Source of the DNA: Actinoplanes regularis
GTDB taxonomy: Bacteria > Actinomycetota > Actinomycetes > Mycobacteriales > Micromonosporaceae
DNA length: 64,000 bases
NCBI RefSeq assembly: GCF_900188005.1
Contig: NZ_FZNR01000003.1
Span: forward strand, 558,001-622,000
Direction of reading: 5' to 3'
Shown: positions 27,348-35,116 of the stretch, one piece after another
How the letters are laid out: each line of letters begins with the position of its first letter
How positions within the stretch are numbered: position 1 is the first letter of the stretch
Translations under genes and position numbers: made by a program
Notes under the pieces: model-generated
What the model was told of the DNA's origin: nothing
The model's database searches: none
What the model saw: only the letters and a program-made list of their open reading frames with translations

Positions 27348-28193
27348 ATGCGAATCGTTGCCCTGGTGTGTGTCGCGGCGCTCGTCCTGGCCGGCGGGGC
27401 CGGATGTGCGACCACCGAGCAGCAGGCCGGCCAACCCGTCGACCGGCTCGCCGAAGCGCGAGCCGCCCTGCCCGACTCGGTCCGGCAGAAGGGCTCCCTC
27501 GTCGCCGGCACCGAGCCCGCCTTCGAGCCGATGACCTTCATGAAGGGCTCCAAGTTCACCGGCCTGGACGTGGACATAACCGAGGCGATCGCCGGCAAGC
27601 TCGGACTGACCGTCGACTGGCAGAATGTCCCGTTCGGTGAGCTCCTCGACAAGGTCGACAACCACAGTCTCGATCTGTCGGTCTCGTCGATGTTCGACCG
27701 GGCGAAGCGGCAGGAGAAGGTCGACTTCGTGGACTACCTCAACGCCGGCACCTCGATCGTCGTACCCAAGGGGGTCGGTGACATCGGTGGCCTGCCCGGA
27801 CTCTGTGGCCGCCGGGTCGCCGTCCAGGAGGGAACCGTGTACGTCGACATGGCCGAGGCCCAGAAGAAGGCCTGCGGAGACAAAGGTCTGACCGTCGTGC
27901 TGTCCGACACCCCCTCCGCGAACGTACGGGACAAGAAGGCCGACGCCGCCCTCAACGACTTCCCGATCGCGGCCCTGGACGTCGAGAAGATGCCGACGCT
28001 GGAGCTCTCCGGCCCGCAGATCGAGGCCATTCCGTACGGCATAGGTATCGCCAAGGACCGCGAGGCGCTCACCACGGCGGTACAGACGGCGCTGTACTCG
28101 ATGATCAACGACGGCACCTACGACGGGCTCCTTGCCAAGTGGAAGGTCAAGGAAGGGGCGCTGCGGACCGGCGCCATCAACGGCGGCGCCTGA
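27348..28193 (+). CDS. Solute-binding lipoprotein, family 3 (amino-acid type)
   Basis: 281 residues from ATG 27348, with GGAGG 6 nt upstream. The signal sequence is [17 protein letters not shown], with the lipobox Cys at about 20. Family-3 signatures are [28 protein letters not shown] and [15 protein letters not shown]. The C-terminal lobe covers [16 protein letters not shown] to the [12 protein letters not shown] segment. It binds a small polar solute, probably an amino acid, on the outer face of the membrane. No permease or ATPase gene adjoins it. The divergent neighbour is a chemoreceptor, so it may serve sensing as well as uptake. Confidence 0.92.
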   Translation: MRIVALVCVAALVLAGGAGCATTEQQAGQPVDRLAEARAALPDSVRQKGSLVAGTEPAFEPMTFMKGSKFTGLDVDITEAIAGKLGLTVDWQNVPFGELLDKVDNHSLDLSVSSMFDRAKRQEKVDFVDYLNAGTSIVVPKGVGDIGGLPGLCGRRVAVQEGTVYVDMAEAQKKACGDKGLTVVLSDTPSANVRDKKADAALNDFPIAALDVEKMPTLELSGPQIEAIPYGIGIAKDREALTTAVQTALYSMINDGTYDGLLAKWKVKEGALRTGAINGGA

Positions 28194-28241
28194 GCCCATC
28201 CCGGCGGGCCGCTCCATTCACGCGGCCGGGCGGCTGCTTGG

Positions 28242-29102
28242 ATGGGGAGAATGTCCAGGACCTTGCGGATCAGTACCCGGAACGCGACCTTCCAGCAGTG
28301 GCAGGCGCTGCTCACCAACCGCACCAAGCGGCACCGGGCCGGCGAGTTCCTGGTCCAGGGCGTCCGCCCGATCACGCTCGCGCTGGAGCACGGCTGGCCG
28401 GTGCACGCGATCCTGCTCGACGACGCCCACCGGCTCTCCCAGTGGAGCCACGACGTCCTCGACCGGACCTCCGGGGTGTCCCGATTCGCCGTCGAGCGCG
28501 AGCTGATGCGGGAGCTGGGCGGCAAGGACGACGAGTCGCCCGAGCTGCTCGCCGTCGTCGGGATGCCGGCCGACGACCTGGCCCGGATTCCCACCGGTCC
28601 GCAGATGCTGACCCTGGTCTTCGACCGGCCCACCACGCCGGCCAACATCGGAGCGCTGATCCGCTCGGCCGACGCGTTCGGTGCGTCCGGACTGGTGGTC
28701 ACCGGACACGCCGCCGACCCGTACGACCCGAAGGCCGTCCGGGCCAGCACCGGTTCCCTGTTCGCCCTGCCGGTCGTCCAGGTCGCCAGCCACCGGGAGG
28801 TCGTCGACGACGTCGTGGCGCTGCGGCGTAGCGGCCTCCCGGTGGAGATCCTCGGTAGCGACGAGGGCGGCGACGCCGACCTGGCCACCCACGACCTGAC
28901 CGGCCCGAAGGTGATCGCGATCGGCAACGAGACCCGCGGCCTGAGCAGCGCCTGGCGCGAGGCGTGCGACCACATCCTGCGGATCCCGATGACCGGTGCC
29001 GCGAGCTCCCTGAACGCCGCGGCCGCGGGCACGGTCGTCCTCTACGAGGCGGCCCGCCAGCGTGCCGCTCAGACGGTGGCCGGGACGCCGAGCGTCTCCT
29101 GA
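28242..29102 (+). CDS. SpoU/TrmH-family RNA 2'-O-ribose methyltransferase
   Basis: 286 residues; ATG 28251 is an alternative start. The SPOUT-fold motifs are PTTPANIGALIRSADAFGAS (motif 1), KVIAIGNETRGLS (motif 2) and ILRIPMTGAASSLNAAAAG (motif 3). An N-terminal substrate-binding region (RAGEFLVQGVRPI) precedes the catalytic domain. It uses SAM to methylate a ribose in rRNA or tRNA as a knotted dimer. The exact nucleotide target cannot be assigned. Its 3' end overlaps the convergent oxidoreductase gene by 34 bases. Confidence 0.9.
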   Translation: MGRMSRTLRISTRNATFQQWQALLTNRTKRHRAGEFLVQGVRPITLALEHGWPVHAILLDDAHRLSQWSHDVLDRTSGVSRFAVERELMRELGGKDDESPELLAVVGMPADDLARIPTGPQMLTLVFDRPTTPANIGALIRSADAFGASGLVVTGHAADPYDPKAVRASTGSLFALPVVQVASHREVVDDVVALRRSGLPVEILGSDEGGDADLATHDLTGPKVIAIGNETRGLSSAWREACDHILRIPMTGAASSLNAAAAGTVVLYEAARQRAAQTVAGTPSVS

Positions 29103-30154
29103 AACCGCTCGATGTGGAAGGTGGCCTTGATCCGGGCGGTCATCTCGGCGCCGAGGAAGCCCGCTTCCGCGTCGTAGGTCACGCCGCCGGACGGGCCGAG
29201 CGGGAGCACGATGCCGTCCGGCAGTGGCGTGTATCCCCGCAACGTGTCGCCGGAGATCAGCGCGCGGACGTTCGCCGCCGCCACCTCGGCCTGCTGGACG
29301 GCGGACCGGGCCATCTTCAGCTCGGGCGTGTTCGTCAGGTCGCCGATCGCGAAGACCCGCTCGTGCCCGGCCACCCGCAGCTCTCCGGTGACCGCGAGCC
29401 GCCCGTCCGGCTGCCTGGCCGCGGCCAGCGAATCGGCGAGATAGCCGCTCTCCACGCCGGTGCCGTAGCAGGGGAACCACAGGTCGGCGGCGATGATCTC
29501 GCCGGCGGAGGTGGTGACGGTGAACGGGCGGACCGTGCCCGGTGCCGGGTCCGGCGGTGCGGTCAGGGTCGTACCGAGCAGCACCCGCACCCCGAGCGCG
29601 TCCAGTTGGCGCCCGAGGTCGGCCCGGAACTCGTCCGGGAACCGCCCGCCGACCAGCGCGGGTCCGCGATCCACGACGGTAACCGGGGTCGTCGGCCAGG
29701 CGGCCGCGATCTCGCCGGCGAACTCGAGGCCGATCGGACCGGCGCCGAGCAGCAGTACGCCGGAGGAGCGGTCGAGCGCGTCGCGTACGTCCCGTAACCG
29801 CTCCCGGGCCGCGTCCAGCTCCGGAACGTCCAGTCGCGAAGGGACCGGGCTGGTCGAGCCGGTGGCCAGGACGAGGTAGTCGGCGGCCAGCGTCGCCCCG
29901 GAGGCGAGCTCCACGTGACCCGGCGTGACCCGGGCCGCCCGGTCGCGCACGACCCGGCCACGGGAGAGCAGTCCGTCGTACGGGATGAAGATCTTCTCGG
30001 CCCAGGAGGGGTCGACCGCCGCGCGCAGTGCGGCGACGTTGTGCACGAAGGTCTCCTTCGGTTCCACCAGCGTCACGTCCGCGACGTCGTCGAGCGCCCG
30101 GGCCACCGTGATGCCGCCGTAGCCGCCGCCCACCACAACCACTGTCGGAGTCAT
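29069..30154 (-). CDS. FAD-dependent pyridine nucleotide-disulphide-type oxidoreductase (NDH-2-like)
   Basis: 361 residues from ATG 30154, preceded by AAAGGTGG. N-terminal FAD site TPTVVVVGGGYGGITVA; NAD(P) site VLLLGAGPIGLEFAGEIA near residue 145; second FAD contact RVFAIGDLTNTPELKMA near 270. There is no CxxC or CxxxxC redox pair, so it is not a disulphide reductase. Length and motifs fit the apoptosis-inducing-factor/NDH-2 group that oxidises NAD(P)H with a quinone or protein acceptor. It is divergent from an XRE regulator, a common arrangement in actinobacteria where the regulator controls the oxidoreductase. Confidence 0.88.
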   Translation of the reverse strand: MTPTVVVVGGGYGGITVARALDDVADVTLVEPKETFVHNVAALRAAVDPSWAEKIFIPYDGLLSRGRVVRDRAARVTPGHVELASGATLAADYLVLATGSTSPVPSRLDVPELDAARERLRDVRDALDRSSGVLLLGAGPIGLEFAGEIAAAWPTTPVTVVDRGPALVGGRFPDEFRADLGRQLDALGVRVLLGTTLTAPPDPAPGTVRPFTVTTSAGEIIAADLWFPCYGTGVESGYLADSLAAARQPDGRLAVTGELRVAGHERVFAIGDLTNTPELKMARSAVQQAEVAAANVRALISGDTLRGYTPLPDGIVLPLGPSGGVTYDAEAGFLGAEMTARIKATFHIERFQETLGVPATV

Positions 30155-30171
30155 CCGAACAACCACCTTTC

Positions 30172-30188
30172 GTCGAGGTCGACTCGAC
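30172..30188. promoter_or_regulatory. Palindrome between oxidoreductase and XRE regulator genes
   Basis: GTCGAG, five bases, CTCGAC: a perfect 6-bp inverted repeat 18 bases upstream of the oxidoreductase start. It is a plausible operator for the divergently encoded XRE regulator. Confidence 0.4.
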
Positions 30189-30280
30189 TCTGTGCTGCTC
30201 GGCGGAGGGGAGGGAGACCGCGCTCAGGGTGGTAGCGACAGGGACACCCTTCCGGCGCGGGGCCGGGATACGGTCGATCG

Positions 30281-31102
30281 GTGAGCGACAACGAGCTGGG
30301 AACGTTCCTGCGCGCGCGCCGGGCCGAGGTGACGCCGGCCGAGGTCGGACTGCCCTCCGGCGATCGGCGGCGCACGCCCGGTCTGCGCCGTGCCGAGGTG
30401 GCGATGCTGGCCGGCGTCAGCGTGGAATACCTGATCCGGCTCGAGCAGGGCCGGGACCGGCGGCCGTCACCGCAGGTGCTGGCCGCGCTGGCCGGCCCGC
30501 TGCGGCTGACGGCCGCGGAGCGTACGCACCTGTACCGGCTGACCAAGGCGGCGAGCGGATTCACCTGCGGGGCGACGGCGGCGGCTCCGCGGGGCGTTCG
30601 GCCCGGCCTGCAGGCGGTGCTCGACCAGCTGGAGCCGGCCGCGGCGGTGCTGGTCAACCAGGTCGGGGACGTGCTCGCGCACACCGCCGGGTTCCGCCGG
30701 CTGACCGGTCCGATCGGGCTGCTCGACGGTGACTCGCCGAACCTGAACCGGTACGTCTTCGCCGATCCGCGGGCCCGGCAGGCGTACCCGGACTGGGCGC
30801 ACGTCGCGGACGAGCAGGTGGCGGCGCTGAAGTGCGGCCCGCCCCGAGCCGCGTTCACCGACGAGCTGACCCTGCTGGCCGGGGCCGAGTTCACCGAACG
30901 GGTGGCCCGGGTGCCCGGACTGCCGCGGCCGCACGGGTCGCTGCGCCTGGAGCACCCGGAGGCCGGATCGTTGCGCCTGACCTACGAGACCATGGAGCTG
31001 CCCGGCGACGAGGGGCTGCGGTTGGTGGTCCAGTTGCCGGCGGACGAGGCGACCGCCGAGGCGTTGCGGAGGATCTCGCCGCTGCGGCTCGTCGCGAGCT
31101 GA
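30281..31102 (+). CDS. XRE-family regulator with MmyB-like ligand domain
   Basis: 273 residues from GTG 30281. The helix-turn-helix is at about 10-75 (GLRRAEVAMLAGVSVEYLI, then RLEQGRDRRPSPQVLAAL). The MmyB-like PAS-type C-terminal domain is at about 95-260 (VLDQLEPAAAVLVNQVGDVL, PNLNRYVFADP). This family commonly sits divergent from an oxidoreductase and represses it until a ligand, possibly a fatty acid, binds. The palindrome at 30172 fits that role. The ligand is unknown. Confidence 0.9.
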   Translation: MSDNELGTFLRARRAEVTPAEVGLPSGDRRRTPGLRRAEVAMLAGVSVEYLIRLEQGRDRRPSPQVLAALAGPLRLTAAERTHLYRLTKAASGFTCGATAAAPRGVRPGLQAVLDQLEPAAAVLVNQVGDVLAHTAGFRRLTGPIGLLDGDSPNLNRYVFADPRARQAYPDWAHVADEQVAALKCGPPRAAFTDELTLLAGAEFTERVARVPGLPRPHGSLRLEHPEAGSLRLTYETMELPGDEGLRLVVQLPADEATAEALRRISPLRLVAS

Positions 31103-31151
31103 GCTGTAACCCGCCGAATTTCATGGAAAGATACTGGTCTATGCTTTGCCG

Positions 31152-32174
31152 GTGAAACATGGCGATGAAACAAGAGTCACCGTACGCGACCTCGCGGCTC
31201 ACACCGGACTCTCCATCGCCACCGTCTCCCGGGTGCTCAACGACCGGTCGAACGTCGCGCCGGCCACCCGTGACCGGGTGCTGCGGGCGATGGGCAGCCT
31301 CGGTGAGCGTGCACCGCGCCGTCGCGGTGGCCGCGTCCAGGCCGGGGGCGTCTTCGTCCGCTGCCCGTACGTGCTGACCGACTACTTCGGGCTGATCGTC
31401 TCCGCGGTGGCCGAGGCGCTCGAGCCGCACGGCCTGCACGTGATCCTGAACGCCGGCACCGCCGCCCAGCAGGCGCGGGTGCTCGCCACCCTGCCGGAGC
31501 GGCGGGACGTGGCCGGCGCCGTGCTGATCCTGCCGCCGGAGCCGGGGGCCGACCTGATCCGGCTGCGGGACCGGGGTTTCCCCTTCGTGCTGGTCGATCC
31601 GCGTATCTCGCCGCCGCGCGACGTCGCCGCGGTCTCCGCGGCGCATTTCGCCGGCGCCCGCGCCCTCACCGCCCACCTGATCGAGCTGGGCCACCGCCGG
31701 ATCGGCATCATCGGCGGCCCGCGCGACTGGCTGGCCAGCGACAACCGTTTCCACGGCTATCTCGCGCCGCTGGCCGACGCGGGCGTGCTGCCGGCCCCGG
31801 AGCTGACCCGGTTCGTCGCCGAGCCGACCACCGAGCTGGGCCACCGGGCCGCCGCCCAGCTGCTCGACCTGCCGGAGCGGCCGACCGCGCTGCTGGCGTT
31901 CAACGACAAGATGGCGATCGGCGCGCTGCGGGCGGCCGCCGAGCGGGGCCTGCGGGTGCCGGAGGACCTGTCGGTGGCCGGTTTCGACGACATCGACCTG
32001 GGCTCGGCCTGTGATCCGATGCTGACCACCGTGCGGCAGCCGCTCGGTGAGATGGGCCGGATGGCGGTGCACCTGCTGCTGCGGATGCTCGGCGGGCACC
32101 GGCTGGACGCGTTGCACCTGGAGCTCGGCACCGAGCTGGTGGTGCGGGACTCGACCGGCCCGGCACCGGTCTGA
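31152..32174 (+). CDS. LacI-family transcriptional regulator
   Basis: 340 residues from GTG 31152; TTG 31146 is possible. The LacI helix-turn-helix is at 8-30 (TVRDLAAHTGLSIATVSRVL, followed by NDRSNVAP). The periplasmic-binding-like effector domain runs from about 65 to 330 (FVRCPYVLTDYFGLIVSAV, HRRIGIIGGPRDWLASDNRF, ALLAFNDKMAIGALRAA, GFDDIDLGSACDPMLTTVRQ). It binds a sugar effector. The GH30 glycosidase gene starts 122 bases downstream on the same strand with a GGTTCCGGAACC palindrome between them, so that gene is the likely target. Confidence 0.92.
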   Translation: MKHGDETRVTVRDLAAHTGLSIATVSRVLNDRSNVAPATRDRVLRAMGSLGERAPRRRGGRVQAGGVFVRCPYVLTDYFGLIVSAVAEALEPHGLHVILNAGTAAQQARVLATLPERRDVAGAVLILPPEPGADLIRLRDRGFPFVLVDPRISPPRDVAAVSAAHFAGARALTAHLIELGHRRIGIIGGPRDWLASDNRFHGYLAPLADAGVLPAPELTRFVAEPTTELGHRAAAQLLDLPERPTALLAFNDKMAIGALRAAAERGLRVPEDLSVAGFDDIDLGSACDPMLTTVRQPLGEMGRMAVHLLLRMLGGHRLDALHLELGTELVVRDSTGPAPV

Positions 32175-32184
32175 CGTGTTTCAC

Positions 32185-32216
32185 GGTTCCGGAACCGAAA
32201 CGACGCATCCGGAACC
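32185..32216. promoter_or_regulatory. Candidate LacI operator upstream of the GH30 gene
   Basis: GGTTCCGGAACC (32185-32196) is a perfect 12-bp palindrome, flanked by TTTC on the left and GAAA on the right, which extends the symmetry imperfectly. A second half-site, TCCGGAACC, ends at 32216, giving a 20-base spacing (about two helical turns). TTGACT at 32226 may be a -35 box. Confidence 0.55.
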
Positions 32217-32296
32217 TCCAACTCATTGACTGTCGTTTTTGGCAAAGGTTTCCTTCCTGTTACGCCAAGCCCTTCCCCCTGAGGGAGTCGTCAGTC

Positions 32297-34162
32297 ATGA
32301 AATCCCCTGTGATCAAGGCCGCGGTCGCCGCGGCGGTGCTGACCGGGAGCGTGCTGTCCGCCCCGGTCTCCGCGAACGCCGCCGGCGAGACCGTCCAGGT
32401 CTTCCTGACCACCACTTCGGACAGCGCCGGCCGGAACGTCACCCGCGGGCTGCAACAGCAGGCCAACATCGCGTTCGGACCGGCCGGCGGCAGCGCCGGC
32501 AGCACCATCAACGTCAACGAGGGCGCGACCTACCAGACCTTCGAGGGCGGTGGCGCGTCGATCACCGACACCACCGCGTACCTGCTGCGCGGGGGCCCGG
32601 TCAGCGCGGCGACCCGGGACGCCGTGATGACCAAGCTGTTCAGCCCGACGAACGGCATCGGGCTGTCCTTCGTACGCAATCCGATCGGGGCCTCCGATCT
32701 GTCCCGGCCCGGCAACGTCTCGCTCGACGACACCTGCTGCGACCTCAACGACTTCGGTGCCAACGGGTACGACACCGACGTGCGGCTGCTCACCCAGCAG
32801 GCCAAGCAGCTCAATCCGAGTCTGCGGGTGATGGGCGTGCCGTGGAGCTCGCCCGGCTGGATGAAGGACAACGGGCGGATGGACCAGATGGGCTGGCTGA
32901 AGTGGGAGTACTACCCCACGTACGCCCAGTACCTGGTCAAGTACCTGCAGAGCTACCAGGCCGCCGGGGTGCCGGTCGACTACCTGTCGGTGCAGAACGA
33001 GCCGAACTGCTGTCAGGCCGGCAACCCGACCGCGATGAACTACCCCGGGATGAGCTGGAACCCGTCCGGCCTGGTCGAGTTCACCAAGAACTTCGTGTAC
33101 CCGGCGCTGCACGGGGCCGGGCTCAACACCAAGGTGCTGATCCACGACTGGAACTACGGCGACTACGCCACCTTCGGCTCCGGCATCCTCTCCGACGCCG
33201 GGGTGCGCGGCGACTCGGCGTTCGGCGGGATCGCCTGGCACGGGTACTTCGGCAGCCCCTCGATCGGCACGGACGTGCACAACGCGTACCCGTCGGTCAA
33301 GCAGTTCGAGACCGAGCACTCCGGTGGCACCTGGATCACCGACCAGCACAACGAGGATCTCAACAACATCATCGACTACACCCGGAACTGGGGCGCCTCG
33401 GTGGTCAAGTGGAGCCTCGGCGTGAACCAGAGCATGGGTCCGCACAACGGCGGCTGCGGCACCTGCACCGGCCTCATCACCGTGCAGGAGGGTGGCTCCC
33501 GGGCCGGCCAGGTCGACTACACCGTCGAGTACTACACGATGGGGCACCTGACCAAGTTCGTGAAGCCGGGCGCGGTCCGGATCGACACCAACGACACCAG
33601 CGCGGTACGCAACGTGGCCTGGCGCAACCCGGACGGGTCGAAGGCGCTGATCGCGCACAACGGCGGCACGTCCAGCCAGTCGGTCCGGGTGAACTGGTCC
33701 GGGCAGTCGTTCGTCTACACGCTGCCGGCCCGCACCACGGCCACCTTCACCTGGTCCGGCACCGCCACCCAGGAGCCGGGCGGCACGATCACCGGGCTGG
33801 CCGGCAAGTGCGTGGACGTGGCCGGAGCCGCCACCGCCAACGGAACCGCGGTGCAGCTCTACACCTGCAACGGCTCGGCCGCGCAGAAGTGGACCCGGTC
33901 GGCCGACGGCACGCTGCGCGCGCTCGGCAAGTGTCTGGACATCGTCGGGCCGAGCACCGCGGACGGCACGCTCGCCCATCTCTGGGACTGCCACACCGGC
34001 ACTTCCCAGAAGTGGACGTACGACAGCGCGACCCAGCATCTGGTGAACCAGTACGCCGGCAAGTGCCTGGACGTGAAGGACAACAGCTCCGCGGACGCGA
34101 CCCGCTTGCAGGTCTGGACCTGCGGCACCGGGGCGAATCAGAAGTGGGTGCTCAACGGTTGA
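32297..34162 (+). CDS. Secreted GH30 glycosidase with ricin-type lectin domain
   Basis: 621 residues. The signal peptide is VIKAAVAAAVLTGSVLSA ending at SANA. The GH30 (beta/alpha)8 barrel and beta-sandwich lie at about 80-490: QTFEGGGASITDTTA, VMGVPWSSPGWMKDNG, acid/base E235 in VQNEPN and nucleophile E340 in QFETEHSGG. A ricin B-like trefoil (CBM13) spans about 497-621 with three QKW repeats and KCLDI/KCLDV. Likely substrates are beta-1,6-glucan, glucosylated or xylan-type polymers; specificity cannot be read. It is secreted for polysaccharide degradation. An upstream palindrome and LacI gene suggest sugar-induced expression. Confidence 0.93.
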   Translation: MKSPVIKAAVAAAVLTGSVLSAPVSANAAGETVQVFLTTTSDSAGRNVTRGLQQQANIAFGPAGGSAGSTINVNEGATYQTFEGGGASITDTTAYLLRGGPVSAATRDAVMTKLFSPTNGIGLSFVRNPIGASDLSRPGNVSLDDTCCDLNDFGANGYDTDVRLLTQQAKQLNPSLRVMGVPWSSPGWMKDNGRMDQMGWLKWEYYPTYAQYLVKYLQSYQAAGVPVDYLSVQNEPNCCQAGNPTAMNYPGMSWNPSGLVEFTKNFVYPALHGAGLNTKVLIHDWNYGDYATFGSGILSDAGVRGDSAFGGIAWHGYFGSPSIGTDVHNAYPSVKQFETEHSGGTWITDQHNEDLNNIIDYTRNWGASVVKWSLGVNQSMGPHNGGCGTCTGLITVQEGGSRAGQVDYTVEYYTMGHLTKFVKPGAVRIDTNDTSAVRNVAWRNPDGSKALIAHNGGTSSQSVRVNWSGQSFVYTLPARTTATFTWSGTATQEPGGTITGLAGKCVDVAGAATANGTAVQLYTCNGSAAQKWTRSADGTLRALGKCLDIVGPSTADGTLAHLWDCHTGTSQKWTYDSATQHLVNQYAGKCLDVKDNSSADATRLQVWTCGTGANQKWVLNG

Positions 34163-34269
34163 GCCGCCAGATCCTGGACACGGGCTCGCTGGCCGATGGT
34201 GATCAGGTGATTACGGACTACTGTGAAACCGGTGGGTTCAACCTGGACTACCTACGGCTGACTGAGTAG
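34162..34269 (+). pseudogene. 3' remnant of a carbohydrate-binding-module gene
   Basis: An open frame in a different register from GH30 encodes SLADGDQVITDYCETG and GGFNLDYLRLTE before its stop at 34267. GGFNLDYLRL resembles the C-terminal strand of CBM6/CBM35 modules. Only about 35 codons remain, immediately after the GH30 stop. Probably the tail of a deleted or frameshifted binding module. Confidence 0.5.
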
Positions 34270-34282
34270 GGCGGTCAGCCGC

Positions 34283-34325
34283 CGACCTGCCGGAGGCGTG
34301 CCAAAAGCTCGCCTCCGGCAGGTCG
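34283..34325. terminator. Bidirectional terminator between convergent genes
   Basis: CGACCTGCCGGAGGCG (34283-34298) and CGCCTCCGGCAGGTCG (34310-34325) form a perfect 16-bp stem with an 11-base loop. It separates the plus-strand GH30 unit from the minus-strand gene ending at 34333. Confidence 0.85.
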
Positions 34326-34332
34326 GGTCCGG

Positions 34333-34968
34333 TCAGTGGGCGACCGGACAGCCGCCGGTCAGGCTGCCGAGGAACGCGTTCGGGTCGTAGTAGTGCTCGA
34401 CCTCCAGCAGCTTCAGGTCTTCGTTGACCTTGGCGACGCTCATGCCGAACATCTCGATGGTCTTCCCGTTGGGCTGATGTCCGTGGTACTCGCCGTCGAA
34501 CGAGCCCCAGTGCCGCCACTTGAAGGCGACCACCGGCGGCGGGCTGAGCACCTGCAGCACCTCCCAGTAGAACCCGTTCGGGAACGCGCCGTGGAAGACG
34601 TCGTGCTGACCGTCGAACGACTCGGGCTGGTAGAACGGGCTGTCGCCGATCAGCACGTTGTAGCTGCCCTGGTCGGCGATGTCCTGCGCGGAGGCCCAGC
34701 CGCCGCCGTTGATGTTGGTGCGGAAGTGCTCGGACACCATCGAGACCCAGGTGGCGGGGTCCTTCTTGTGCGAGACCTCCATCTCGAAGACCTGCACGAT
34801 CGATTCGACGATGGCCTCGAGCGAGCCCGGTGCGTGTTCCGTGGTGCGCTGGCCGGGCATCACGACGTGCGACAGGTGGTAGTCGGGCGTGCCGTGCCGG
34901 AATTCCGACGGGTCGGCGGCCTCGATCACTGCGGAGCGGCCCTGCAGCCACAGCGGTGTCTCAGACAA
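34333..34968 (-). CDS. SnoaL/NTF2-fold protein
   Basis: 211 residues. SnoaL-like features: SLEAIVESIVQVFEMEVSHK helix, PATWVSMVSEHFRTNINGGG, VVAFKWRHWGSFDGEYHGH and GKTIEMFGMSVAKVNED. It resembles the 'pathogen-related protein' branch of the NTF2-like superfamily. The pocket may bind a small hydrophobic compound. Catalysis (cyclase or hydratase) is possible but no active-site residues can be assigned with certainty. Cytoplasmic and monocistronic, with a shared terminator at its 3' end. Confidence 0.75.
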   Translation of the reverse strand: MSETPLWLQGRSAVIEAADPSEFRHGTPDYHLSHVVMPGQRTTEHAPGSLEAIVESIVQVFEMEVSHKKDPATWVSMVSEHFRTNINGGGWASAQDIADQGSYNVLIGDSPFYQPESFDGQHDVFHGAFPNGFYWEVLQVLSPPPVVAFKWRHWGSFDGEYHGHQPNGKTIEMFGMSVAKVNEDLKLLEVEHYYDPNAFLGSLTGGCPVAH

Positions 34969-35116
34969 GAGTGGTCCTTCCGACGAAGGGCAGGGGGCTT
35001 CGTCGTGTTGCTCTTTGATTACCCCCCGTAGATCAAAGCGAGACCGACGCTATCCATCTTGGACTGTCCGCGAAAGACCTCATTGGTTAACACCTATTTG
35101 CAATCGGTCGCGGGAA

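Noticed and set aside
32239..34269. 676-codon plus-strand frame overlapping GH30
   Set aside because: Only its last 35 codons, beyond the GH30 stop, look protein-like; the rest is a shifted reading of the GH30 gene.
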